A DNA stretch of 64,000 bases from assembly GCA_963971225.1 (NCBI GenBank), contig OZ020269.1, forward strand, positions 90,044,783 through 90,108,782. Reading direction: 5' to 3'. The translations under genes were made by a program, and so were the position numbers. The DNA is from Melieria omissa (Eukaryota > Arthropoda > Insecta > Diptera > Ulidiidae). Below the pieces are notes generated by a model. That model saw only the letters and a program-made list of their open reading frames with translations. It had not been told where the DNA came from and made no database searches. Below are positions 24,261-35,931 of this stretch, in pieces. The first letter of the stretch is position 1; each line of letters opens with the position of its first letter.

Positions 24261-25528
24261 TTCGGTGGCTGCAAATTTTTGACAATACACATTCAAGTTA
24301 ACGAGCTGCACTGCTGTCACAGCAAACTTACTCGCCGGCAGAGTTGCCAAGTGCAGTAGTGATGGCAAAGAATTACTAACACCTTGTCAGAGTTGAAGGC
24401 CAGACTGAGTTGGGGGCGGGGACAACAATTGTATGGGTTGAAGAATTGCCTTAAAATTTGAACTTTCAATGCAATTTTCAATGCCGTTCGATATAGAAAG
24501 GACATCTCTACTAACTATAGCAGTGTTTTTTTAAGTGTTCGAATAAAACCAAATAAAATAATAACAATAAACACAAACGAACAACTAAATTTTCTGGTAT
24601 TTTTGACAAAAATCCAAACGACTTTTCAATTGAATATAAAGTCCCAGAGTGCAATGCATGAAAGTCTGTTGACTGTACAAGCCGGTGTTACCTTCTCTTC
24701 GCGCATCTACTCGCCCCGAATTCAGATTCAGTGTACCTATTCTCATAACTCGCATGAATCATAGCAGTAGCCGCCACTCTGACTCCGTCTCTGTGCACTA
24801 AAGCTGTCTTCCATAAAATCTTGACCAACTGTTGGCATTCAGCAGAAACGTTGTTATCGCCAATTGTTGACTTGGTCCGAATATGCAAATGAACTTTGAA
24901 TGCTGCAAACACATACACAAATACACCAACACACACACACAGTCATACGCAAGTGGCAATTGTTTTCTTTTCTTTATTATTTGAAGAATCAGCAAGTAGT
25001 ACGTCTGAGGTGGCCAACGTTATGAAAAACTCGTAACAATTTTAATATAAAATACATAGAGAAAAAATAAAACAGAATGAAAATGAATGATAAAAATTAA
25101 TTCAATAATACTTAAATAATATTAAGGAAACATGTGGTGATACATTTCTGAAAAATCTACATTTTTATTCACAATGTCAATGTTCCAAGTCTTGAAGGTC
25201 TTTTCTCTTATCCTACTCAATATCTCAATTCCAAATGATTCAATTCTTGTTCAGAATATCGCACCAAACTTTTAATCCTTCTTTTTGGAACAGCTTTTTT
25301 TAGCTTTTATTCTCGATTGTGAAAGAACGAATTGATCGATTTGGGGTTTTCTCTTATCGTATTTTTTGTTAAGACTATTCTTGAACAGAGCTTTAACAAT
25401 TTTTTTTCAAGATGTGACAACCAGTTGTAGACCGTCAAAAATACTGTTTTCAGAATGGTCGCTTTTGAGTCGATTTAGTTATTTGTATTTACGTTAGTCA
25501 ATGGTTTACTGAAGTTTGACTCAATACA
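24261..25528. other. Intergenic, nothing recognised
   Basis: AT-rich; a short (CA)n tract at 24928-24943. No gene supported. Confidence 0.35.
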
Positions 25529-26770
25529 TTAGGTGCGCAACTAAGTTCTCGCTGTCAATAGATGGCTTCAGCAGTAACAGCTCATCGATTTTAATATATC
25601 TAAAGAAACATGAATCAAGCTTAGACATATGGAAAACAAACCTCTTTGGCGCATTAGTGATATTATTTTTACGTTATATACTTTTATTTATGCAAAAATG
25701 TCTCATTTTTTCCGAATAATTGTCATGTGCAGCAAGTTTTGATTTTCTTCTTTCATTCGAAGAAAACGGCGGCTGAAGCGCATCGAGAGCTTCAATAAGT
25801 ATACAGAAATGCTGTTCTGAGTGAAACAACGTGCCGTTATTGGTTCCGTCGCTTCAAAGAAGCTGATTTCGATGTTGATGACCGTTTGGGTGAAGGAAGG
25901 TCAAAAACCTTCAAAGACGCTGAATTGGAGGCATTGCTCAATTAGGATTCGTGCCAAATGCAAGAAGAGCTTGCTTCAGCTTTAGGCGTTACCAGTCAAA
26001 CAATTTTCAAGCAACTGAATGCGTTCGGAATGATTCAAAACCAAGGAACTTGGGTTCCTTATGATTTGAAGCCAAGAGACGTTGAATGTAGTTTTTCCGC
26101 CTGTGAACAACTGATCCAGAGGCAAAAAAAGCAGTTTTCTTCGTCGCATTGTGACTGGCAATAAAAAATGGATTCATTGCAGCAACCGAAAGAGCAAAAA
26201 GTCTTGGGTCACGCTTCTACATCGTCGGATCGACCGAATATTCACGCTCTGAAGGTTATGATGTGTATTTGGTGGGACCAGGTGTGTATTATTTATTATG
26301 AGCTGTAGAAGCCAAACGAAACCATCACTGGGAAACGGTATCGAACTAAATTGATGCGATAAAAAGGCACGAAAAATTGATTCTACTGCATGACTACGTT
26401 GCCAAACCTGTTAAAACCTACTTGGAAACAATCAAATGGGGAGTCCTACCCCACCCGCCAGATTCAACAGATTTTGCGACGTCTGATTGGTACTTGTTCC
26501 GTTCGATTTCACATGGTCTGGCTGATCAGCAGTTCTGCTCATACGAAGACATCACAAAATGGCTTAGTTCGTAAATAGCCCCAAAAGACGAACACTCAAG
26601 AAAGACGAACCTTTAAGTTATTCGAGCTCTGCCAGAATTATGGGAAAATAAATATGGGAACAAATTTTAGCTAACGAAAGGTATGAATGAATGATTCAAT
26701 TCTAATCATATTTTCAAAATAAAGTTGAATTTTCATCACAAAAACAGCAAGAACTTAGTTACGCACCTAA
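25529..26770 (+). mobile_element. Decayed full-length mariner
   Basis: The ends are imperfect inverted repeats: TTAGGTGCGCAACTAAG at the left and the complement of TTAGGTGCGTAACTAAG at the right. TA dinucleotides are present at both edges. Between them, plus-strand frames read FFHSKKTAAEAHRELQ, CRYWFRRFKEADFDVDD, LASALGVTSQTIFKQLNAFG, MCIWWDQ, YVAKPVKTYLETIKWG and LPHPPDSTDFATSDWYLF, the standard order of a mariner transposase. Stops and shifts (for example 25797, 25944, 26163) make it inactive. Confidence 0.85.
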
Positions 26771-28736
26771 TAGCATATTTTGGTTTCTTCAGTTGGAAAA
26801 GTCTGGAAGGATCATAGTTACGGTAGGTAACAATTTTGATAATAGGTTGAGATTATCGGAAGAAAAGTTTAAAAGAGTAATATACTTAGATAGATATCTT
26901 TGGGTTTTCGAGAAGAACTAATGGGAACCCATGAATCCAAAAGCCGGATAAGAAGGGGCAAAGTGCCCCGGCCAATTTTTTATATTTTATTTTTTTAATA
27001 CTAGTATTACTATACATAGGTAACCATAATAGTTAATCCCCGATTTGCCAGAATTAATATAGTAAATAAAAAACAAAAGTAATGACTTTGTAAGTAGTCA
27101 TCCGAATCAGATGAGATTTAGATATATTATTGATATCCCTTAGGCGTATTACCAGAAAAATCGGTGGAACTCAAAAGTGAATACATATAACCTCAACAAT
27201 TTTTTTTTTTTTTTATCTAAAAAATTTTTTTTTTAATTTGTACAATTTTTTTATCTAAAAAAAATGTTTTTATTTACAAAATTTATATATTTATTTTTAT
27301 ATATTTCTCACATAATGTTTACCAACATATGTATATTGGTTCCCCATTTTTTCCACCTTCGTGAAATCTTTAAAAACATTTTTTTTAGGTTATGTGTGCA
27401 GTAATACTGATACCAAGTTGCGATTAAGTTATGTGGCAATTACAGAAATTGACACATTTTGCGGCCATCACTAAGCTAAGCACAAGTTTCTCTAAAAATT
27501 CTACTTGGCCATAAGTCAGAGCAGGATTTGTTCAATATGTGTGCATGTGTCTGATTAATTGACCCGAAATAACCCGTAAAGTACCCGTTTGACTAAATCG
27601 GCGACTTCACAACTGCCTGCAGAATCGCTGTGTTCAGGAACTCTCAGTGCCAACTAGTGGAATGTCTTTCATAATCCTAATTAAGGCGCATCCATATTGA
27701 ATCTGAACCATCTCCAAAAGACAACTTTTTCTGGGATATTATGGCCACTTAAAAAGGTTAATAATCTCCACATCACTCACAGCGTATGGTCACCTCATAC
27801 CCATAGTCGAATCGAAGCTTAGAAATTGTGAACAATTCGACTCTTCCATTTATGCTGCATTAGAACAACAAAAACAACATCAAACAATAACAAAAAGCAC
27901 AATAAACACAACGTTTCGTATAAGAAAAATAAAAGCCATGGCCAAAAATTATAACAAAAACATTCATAAAATATGTGAAAAGTTTCGTCGGTGTGTATTG
28001 GTGTATGTGTGTGTGTGGATGTTGATTAGGTTGTAGGTGTAGCTGGCTTGGGGTGGGTGACCGTTTGGGGAACGCTGTGGCACGTGAGCACAGTTGGCAG
28101 CGAATTCTCGGAAACAAAAGTCACAAGTTAAAGGCAAAAAATTTCTACATGCAAAAAGGCTTTAAAGCAGCAGAACTCGAGAACGCAGAGATTGCAGGAT
28201 TGAAATATTCCTTAGTTTCTCATATTTTCCCATCGAAAAAACAATTCTTTCTGCTGTCATCAAAGAAACTTTCCCCCCAGAAGAACTTCTTCAAAGCATA
28301 AACAACCAACAATGCGGGTCCTGCCCAGTAATCGGTACAATTGTTTAGTACAAAAACAAAACTTGGTCTCCTAACCACTGGGCAAAATTTCACGCTGCCA
28401 CGTGTGTCACAGCGCCTTTGTGGCCCAAAAGTAAATTTTTTTGTGCTTGCAACAGCAAAGGAAAACAAGCCAGAAGCGAAATAGGGGGCCAGAAGAACGA
28501 CGGCAAGAAATTAGCTTTAATGAAAAGTGTGGCTGGCAGTGGCCACCAATCGATGGCGGCTGCTGGCCCGTGCGCGCTCGGCAAGCGTGCAAATGACATG
28601 AACATTTGAATAACGTGCAAAGTTCTTTCAATAAAATCACAACAACAAAAAACACGCGCATATAGTAGAGTGAAGTAAGCCGAAGCGTGACAAAGAAAAT
28701 CAAACTTAAAGCCGAAATTGCGCAGCAAAAGCGGCT
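26771..28736. other. Intergenic
   Basis: AT-rich with T-runs (27197-27300) and a GT tract (27990-28015). From about 28050 the composition is more mixed and a few frames stay open, but no domain is recognised. Confidence 0.35.
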
Positions 28737-29016
28737 GGCGCTGGGTGTTGCTGTTAATGTCAGCGACAACAGCGCCACCTGGTATTGGCATTAAAAAATG
28801 TAATTGCCACGAGCGAAAAATTTCTGTAATTAAAAAATCTCAAAGCCATTGGCACTGGATGCGTTTGGCGTAAAATTGAATTTTCTGAAATCAGCCACCA
28901 GCCGACGAGTACGAAAAATTCTGTTTGATTTCTTGGAAGCGGGGAATTTCAGTATTCAATTTCTTGAAGCCAAATTGATGGTTTTTGTTAAAAACAAGAA
29001 ATACTAGGTAGCTCTT

Positions 29017-29694
29017 AGGGGGTATTCTAGTCTAGAGATGATTTTGAGGTGATAAAAAATAATAAAAAAACTAAAAAAATAATAAAATTAAAAAAAAAAC
29101 TAATAATTTGTACCATCCATGTTTTTATCAGTTTTTTACTGATACTTGAAAAATATAAAATGTAAAAATATTGAAAAAAAATTCAAAATTCGAAGTCGGT
29201 AGACGCCGGCAAAGTGGGGATTAAAAAAAGGGGGTCTCCTGGTTGACGTGATTCCAATTCTCCTGGTGATTTGAAACATAAAAATAAAGTTAATTCTTAT
29301 TAAACAAGGATGAAGAATTGTCTGGACATAGCCGATTTAAAAAAATAATAATTTTTGCATAAAATGGCGAGACAACTTTGATAGTATTAAGAAATAAATC
29401 GGTGCATTAGAACTTGATATATCATCTCAACCGTATCGAAAAATGTAGTTTCGAGAAAAACTTGTTTCAAGTTTACAGTCTCAGTTCGGGCAGCCTGAGT
29501 GGCGCGTCCCTAAATTTAACTCTAACTCCGAAAATAATTCGAATTTCCGTAAATCTTCTTAGAGGCTTATTCTTAAAGGTCTAAACTTTGAAAATATGAA
29601 ATTAAAAAAAAAATCAATTTTTTCGAATTTTTTTTCACGAAAAATGAAATTTAAAAAAGTCTACTTTTTCAAATTTCCAAACTAGAATACCCCT
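29017..29694. mobile_element. MITE older than the duplication
   Basis: Bounded by AGGGGGTATTCTAGT and ACTAGAATACCCCT, an inverted pair. The equivalent element in unit 2 (42334-46783) holds a stack of younger insertions. Internal phrases such as GTTTCGAGAAAAAC resemble those of the nested element at 47061-47781, suggesting related families. No coding capacity. Confidence 0.65.
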
Positions 29695-30064
29695 TTAAGA
29701 TGTATGTAGAAGTAATATTTGCTTGAAAATAAAAGTATTAAAGGACAGTACTAATTTATAAAGTCACTCGAACAGTGTTGCCAGATACCTGAAATGACTT
29801 ACTGAATTGAAACTGAAAATTTAAAAATCTCCTAAACATTTTTGTTTATAATTTTTGTCACTATAAGCTAAGAAATTAAACTTCTTATAAAAAATTATAA
29901 AACAAAAATTATTATTATTAAAAATTATAAAATAAAAAATTATAAATTAATATAAATATAATATAAATATAAATATTTATAAAAAATAAGTACATATAAA
30001 AATAATATTAATATATATTTAGTTATTTAATGGCAGCCTTTTTATTGATTCAGCTACAGTTTAA
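29695..30064. other. AT-rich part of the unit
   Basis: Shared with unit 2 (46784-47000 and 48231-48410); contains ATA/ATAAA low-complexity sequence and no gene. Confidence 0.5.
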
Positions 30065-30193
30065 CCCTTAAATGCATGGCGTACCATATATGGTACAGTT
30101 CCTAAATCCTTCGTTAATCTGTTAAATCAATTTAAATCATGTTTGTGCTTACTCTAGATTGATTCGAAAATAATTGCCCCATGCATTTAAGGG
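30065..30193. mobile_element. piggyBac-like MITE, 129 bp
   Basis: TTAA (30061-30064) and TTAA (30194-30197) flank a block starting CCCTTAAATGCATGG and ending CCATGCATTTAAGGG, perfect 15-bp inverted repeats. Unit 2 has the empty site near 48408 (one TTAA). Inside is the palindrome GTACCATATATGGTAC. Confidence 0.85.
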
Positions 30194-32090
30194 TTAAGGA
30201 CACAAGCAACCCGTATCAAAAATTTTATGGGTAAGAAATGGGCTTTTGTAAACTTTCTTCATTTATTGAAAAATTATACACTTTAAAGCACTAAATGTTA
30301 TTTAATTAAATTAGACATTTTAGCTTTCAATATTCAAGGCTTCAGTGCACAAATGATGTCACATTTCTGACCATCAAAATCTCCTTAAACATTCTGCCTT
30401 CTAAATATTCTCCTAAAAAAAAGCCAAGAATCTTCTAAATCTAGAAGGAAATCTTCTGATCTGGCAATACTGCACTGGAAGAATTTTCTTTGATAAATTT
30501 TAAGTTTAAGAACACACTTAAAAAAAGGATCTTCATCTAATATCACTAAAGACCGAAAAGGGGTCTAGATGAAATCTGCCCAATTGGTCATTTCTAACCA
30601 TGTAATGATATATGCATGCACAATGTACGTGCATACTTTTTTGATTGATTTACTGAGCCTATTTCTCTTTGTTTGTAATAGCAATTAGCTCGAACGACTA
30701 CAATTTGTGATTTATCTATGTTTTCAAAATTAGATTGTTTTAGTAGCTATAGGGTTAACATAATAAAGACATTATTTTTCCCAACTTTTTTGTCAAAACA
30801 ACTTGTGAATTCATATTCAACAATCGATAGCATTTTGTTGTGTTAATGGATTCGCGGAAATTTGCGGAGATAACGCAACTAAAATGTTTGAATTCACCTT
30901 TACCCTAACACCAATTTTTATATACGCAGACTGACACTATTTACATACATACATATGTAAATATTTTTGCTTTCATAAAATTTTTCGAGGAAAGTTTTGA
31001 TTTTTTAGATTTGAGGCAGAACGCCAGCAACTCTCTTTCCAATGCGAACAAATTTAATCTCTTGAAGGAGATTCGAAGAAAATAAGAAAGTTGAACTACG
31101 GTTGCGTTTGTGAGGCTCGTCAGGACGTTTGCCATGCTAATGGCGGTATTCACATGTCGCTGACCGATCGAAGCTCTTACTTGCCCAGTTTAAGCATTCA
31201 AGATAATTAACTGCTTGGACAGCAGTTTAATTTAATTGCTTACTTATGTAATTGTCTAATATAAGGTTGAACAGCATCAAATCTTTCTCAAAGCGTTCTT
31301 AAATGATGTCGGTTATATGAGTGCTATATTTTTTTACTCCAGCAGAGTTGACCATACCAACAAAACGACATCAAAATGACAGTCAAGTGTTGTTTAGTGC
31401 TCAAGTGCTGCTTTTTATACTTTAGAGTTTTTTCGAAGGACGCTAGCTTATGCGTTGTTCCGTGAGTGGGGAGTGTTCGAACCCAGAACTATCTAAATTA
31501 GATCTGGCGAGTTCCACCATTGGGTGATCTGGTAGCCTTCAATCAGGCAACGCTTGTCATTAAGGGCCCCAAATACTCTGCATCTTTTTATCCAATCTGT
31601 TGCTATTGTCAACCCAAGAATGTTCGATTGTTCAAGATCCATTAGATCATTCTTTGTGAGAGTAATTTTGCCAATTTTTGTCACATGCATTTGGGGCCCG
31701 GAAAACTGGGCACTCATCCACATTTTTTAGTATTCAAGTGCTAATTACATTAAATTTATTAAAAATATATGAGGTAAGGAAAACATACATGTTTGGATCT
31801 CAGTCTGTAGATTCATACAACTAAATTTTATTCTATATTCCTCCTTCATTAAAAATTTGGCACTTTGAACTTGTAATGTGTCTAAGACAGTGAAAAGTTG
31901 AGAAAACCCATATAGAAATTATTTTGCAGCTTGTTTTTAATAAACAAAAATTACACTCATTCAATTCTGCGTTGAATTATGCCAGAAAACTCAATTTCAA
32001 ACAATAAATAGGAACTTTATTTCTCATTGTGCTAATCATTACACCAGCAAAAACAATTTCTTCAAATCAATTTTCAGGTAATATACAAGC
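30194..32090. other. Shared unit sequence between MITE and gene A
   Basis: Matches unit 2 (48410-50475 and 53254-54600) with indels. It holds the empty site GCCCCAAATACT (31566-31577) for the RTE-like insertion of unit 2. A minus-strand frame (31493-31723, with KIGKITLTKNDLMDL and NILGLTIATDWIK) is partly conserved at 53096-53386; no family is recognised. Confidence 0.5.
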
Positions 32091-32094
32091 AAAT

Positions 32095-32100
32095 TTTATT
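32095..32100 (-). terminator. Polyadenylation signal of gene A
   Basis: AATAAA on the minus strand about 150 bases after the stop codon. The same signal is conserved after gene B (54620-54625). Confidence 0.6.
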
Positions 32101-32246
32101 TAGTAGACATTTGATGGTTAAAAGTTGTTAGTATAAATGTATTTTAGTGGAAGGGGAGGAGGAGTAGGGCAAACCACAACCGAACTTGTTCATAATGCGT
32201 CTCTGGCTTTCAAAACAAATCTGCCTTAGTTAATCTCGCCTCGGTT

Positions 32247-33391
32247 CTACTTGCGTGGACACGAGACAGCAGTCCAATGGCAGTACTCGTTCGATTTCGA
32301 GTGCTCTTTGTCGTCGTAGCCGTAGATATAGCGTCGCTCTTTGTACTGGTACAGCTTCGGCGAGGCGCACACCAGATACCCGTCCTCCTCGAGCACCAGA
32401 GCGCCCTCGACGAGCTGCACCGAGAACAGAGCGCCGTCCGGCTGATGGGCCGGCTCCCACGCAGCCACCAACCGGTCGTTCACGCTGTCCATGAACATGT
32501 ACTTGCCGAACCTTCTGCCCTTGAACGCCACCCGGAACGGCAAGTCGCCCGCGGCGGTGGCATTTTCGACCACTTGGAAGTTCTTTAGCCAGGCACCCTG
32601 CGTCATGTCGCCACCCGCCGGCACCCAGTTGAAGATGAAGCGGCGATTTTGATCGTAGAACATGCCGTCCGCCATGTACATGTACTCGCCGTAGCCCTTG
32701 TTGTACAGACAGAACTCGGGCTCGAAGTAGAAGTAGCGCAGCGTGCTGGGCAGCCGATCGATGGCGGTGTCCAGGTCCACACGAAGTCGGCTGTCCAGCT
32801 GCGCGTAGAGCTGATCCTGCTTGGCTCTGTAGAAGTAGTAGCCGACGTTGAGCAGATACTGTTCGTTGATGCCGCCGCGATTGTTGAACTTCGAGTAGAG
32901 ATACAGCTGCGCCTCCAGCATCGATCGGAAGCTGTCCATGTTGCCTTTGCGATAGAACTGCCACAGATAGGCGGCCAGTTTTTCGTGGCTTGTGCGCATG
33001 TAGAGCGCATCGGCGGCCTCCGCGATGATGGCCTTCACCAGGTCCACATTGTACATGGTCATCAGGAATTCGTGAAATGATAACACTTCCTCAATCTTTG
33101 GATGGCACTCGCCAGCAAGCAGTTTGATCAAGATTTTCGAATTTTTCGAAATGACACGCTCGCGCAGCAAATGTAAAGTGTTGCCGTCACTGTCCGCGTG
33201 GCCGATACAGGAACTGCCAAAGTGAGAGAACGATTTTTATTTGAATAAAATTTTTTTTTTAAACTGTACAATACGCACGCTGTATGGTCTTTGGATGGAA
33301 CCACTTCATCCATAAGTGGCAAATGAAAATCCTTTGCCAATGTTGGCGCCAGCAAAGCCAGCAATACAAAGCCCCAAGTTGAAGTGTACAT
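32247..33391 (-). CDS. Secreted two-domain protein, copy A
   Basis: Two exons: exon 1 is 33279-33391 and exon 2 is 32247-33213, joined in phase 2 across a 65-base GT/AG intron (33214-33278). The 359-residue product begins with a hydrophobic signal peptide (residues 1-19, cut probably after TLA), so secretion is expected. About 54-180 looks helical (LRERVISKN, AAYLWQFYRKG, YLLNVGYYFYRAKQD); the rest is strand-rich with related motifs (GEYMYMADG, GKYMFMDS, GYLVCASP), as in a beta-trefoil. Helical domain plus trefoil is the layout of lepidopteran 30K storage lipoproteins; that link is by eye and unproven. Six cysteines (40, 74, then FCLYN, VCASP, YCHW, SCP) are shared with gene C. It is about 94% identical to copy B. 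The start is the only ATG that gives a signal peptide. A hemolymph, reproductive-tract or storage role would be a guess. Confidence 0.88.
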
Positions 33392-33406
33392 GTTGCGCGT
33401 CGTCGT

Positions 33407-33446
33407 GAGACTGTCATCGCAACGCCGTGTAATTGGTTATTATTGG
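33407..33446 (-). promoter_or_regulatory. Putative core promoter of gene A
   Basis: An initiator-like CAGTCTC (complement of 33407-33413) lies 16 bases before the start codon and an AATAATAA stretch (33437-33444) about 25-30 bases further upstream. Both are conserved at gene B. Further upstream are an E-box CACATGTG (33532-33539) and a CRE-like GACGTCA (33552-33558). Confidence 0.4.
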
Positions 33447-33559
33447 AAAAAATCGACAACAAAAAGTCAATCCATGTATGAATTGACTACTTGGAAGTAT
33501 TGAGTGCTGAGAAGCTGGTTCGCTTCTAAGCCACATGTGGAAGCTTATGCAGACGTCAC

Positions 33560-34450
33560 TTCTCGGCGGCGGCAAGCTGGAATTCCCAGCGCAACAACAA
33601 ACCCTAATTGATTACAAACGTGTAAACAATGCGCTCTCGCGTATGTAGTAAAATAATGATTTGCCCAAGTCGAGAACATTTGAGACAGACTTGCCAGACA
33701 GCCGGTATGTGTACGCTACAATCTGTCGCTGAAGACTGGAGGCTGATAATGTTCTAAGGATTTTCTATTAAATTTCATTGATTAAAAATTTCATAGTCGT
33801 TTTTATTGCTTACAAGATGAACTTTGTTTCAATATATGGAATTTTTAAACTCAGTTTTTAAAGAAATTTATAAAAAACAAAACCTCAAGATCTTTTAAAG
33901 ATCTCTGCATTAATAGACTTTTCTTAAATTTCTTCAGACAAGAGAAAATTGGGAAACTCAATATTTTATGGTGCATTCTTCATCAAATCTTCTTTACAGG
34001 AATCTTCTTTACAGGATTTTTTAGCCGGTATGAGTACGCTATAATCTGTCGTTGAAAACTGGAGGCTGATAATGTTCTAAGGATTTTCTACAAAATTTGT
34101 TTGCTAAAAATTTCATTAATTCAATTTTATTGCTTACAAGATGAACTTTGAAGTGATGAACTTTAAAGTTTTTAAATGCAGTATTTTACAAAATTTTATA
34201 AACAAAACAAGACTCCAAGATTTATTAAAGATCTCTGCATTAATAGATTTTTCTTAAAGAAAAAACTTTGAAAAATCCAGAAAAATTTGGGGTTTGATGC
34301 TGTAAACTAGATCCAAATATCATCCAACAGGTCAGAATCGGGAGCCTAATTTCTATGGCTTTCAAAAGGCTTTCAATGTATTCTCGGTAGTCGGATATTT
34401 TACTGATGAAGTGGGTAATTTAATAACTTCATTTGATAATTCGATTATCT
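33560..34450. other. Shared upstream flank of gene A
   Basis: Aligns with 56020-57830 of unit 2. It contains two diverged copies of a sequence around ATAATGTTCTAAGGATTTTCTA (33748, 34069) followed by TTGCTTACAAGATGAACTTTG, so it is itself an older local repeat. No gene. Confidence 0.55.
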
Positions 34451-34623
34451 AAATCTATTGTACGTGAGCTTTGGTCGAGAGCGGACGTGTTTTTACTGCG
34501 CTCCGTGTTATTTTTAGTTTCTCCATTCCCATATGGCCTCATGTTAAATAAAGTGATTATCATAGTTCTGTGCTCGAGACAGTGACTCTTTTACTTAATA
34601 ATCGTTAAAAGCATACTCGCTTT

Positions 34624-35931
34624 ATGCAGAAAATGCCTTGTGAGTGCGGGCAAAAAGTGGATCGGAACCAAGCTAAAGTGCAGTGGGGCAAATGTAAAGA
34701 TTTGTTCCACTTGAATTGTGTTGGTCTTTTGCCTGCTGATTTTGAATTTTTGCTTAATTCTGGCAAACAATTTTTTTGCAAAAACTGTGTTACTGTTCGC
34801 CGTAAATCCATCTGTTCTCCCCCTCCTCCCGTGATTCGGGAAGAGAGAGGAACATCTATAAACGTAGCTTCAACTGACTCGCCAATTCCAACCCAACAGC
34901 GAAGTGGAAACAAAAACGCAACTGCTCAATCGCAAAAACAATTGCTTAAACCTGAGGCCGCTCAAAAGCGTTGCGACAATAAAAATGAGTCTAACTCTCC
35001 GGTCTCTTTACTAACTGTTCTTAATGAAATTGATGTTCTTAAATCCGTACATGCTAGTGCTATTTCCGCGATTACTGCTCTTCGTACTGATAAGCAGCTT
35101 CTGATCGGCAAAATTGAAGAGTTGCGTGTGGAGGTTAAAGCCATTGCATAAACTCCACACCGAGGAAGCCTCTGCCATTGCGCTGCTAACTGCTGAGATC
35201 AAAGATCTTCGTGCCAGCGCAGTTACATGTGGGTGTCACAACAAAAACAACAAAAGTGAAAACAACAACACGATGCGTCAAACTATCTCTTCGCTGCCTG
35301 CACCTGGTATAACTGCAGTCTCGCCTCCCCTGCTGTTTTTGATGCTAATCGCTCTTGCTCAACTGGTAATGATCATTGCTTCTCCTCCCATCATTCGCCT
35401 GGTGCTCGTCTGGTACGTACAACCGACCCACGGAACTCTGCTGCTGCAACGAACACTGTTACGTCGGTTGTTACCTCCGCTTCGAATGCTGTTGTTGCTT
35501 CGCCTGCTTCCTACGCTAATGTCGCTCGCTTGCTTGTTCCGGCTGAGAAAAATAACAATCCAGACGAGCCTGCTGCCTCAGTTTCTGTTGCTTCGATTAC
35601 TAGCAAACCCAGCAAGAAATTGAGAGCCCAAAGTATTGTCGGCTGTAATACGAGTGACGAATTAGATGTCGTACATAGAGTGAAGTGGCTACACCTATCA
35701 TCCTTTAAGCCCTCAGTCACCGCGGAAAACATCGTGGCGTACGTCTCGAAACACTCCTCCATTGAGGCAAAAATGATCTCCTGCTACAGGCTTGTCAAAA
35801 AGGATGTGGAAATAGGTTCTCTGAAAAGTGTGACGAAACCCTACTTAACTCATCGATCTGGCCTGCTGATGTACGAGTTCGCCCGTTTAAGTTTTTTCAG
35901 CAACCAGCGAACGAGGAAGGAACCACTTGAG
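34624..35931 (+). pseudogene. LINE ORF1, broken (PHD finger and RRM-like)
   Basis: The first 175 codons encode a PHD-type zinc finger (CECGQ, GKCKDLFHLNCVGL, FFCKNCV), then a charged linker with a coiled-coil-like end. After a frameshift near 35150 the frame goes on with LHTEEASAIALLTAEIKDL; after another near 35500 it reads VKWLHLSSFKPSVTAENIV and CYRLVKKDVE, a domain usual in such ORF1 proteins. A third shift near 35840 leads to the natural stop at 35929. ORF1 proteins bind element RNA; this copy is non-functional. Confidence 0.75.

Noticed and set aside
32230..32964. Long second-frame ORFs over genes A and B (also 54755-55522) and antisense ORFs (32649-33080, 55174-55605)
   Set aside because: They overlap exon 2 in other frames; the GC-rich exon simply lacks stops. 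The frame that continues across the intron and is conserved with gene C is the real one.
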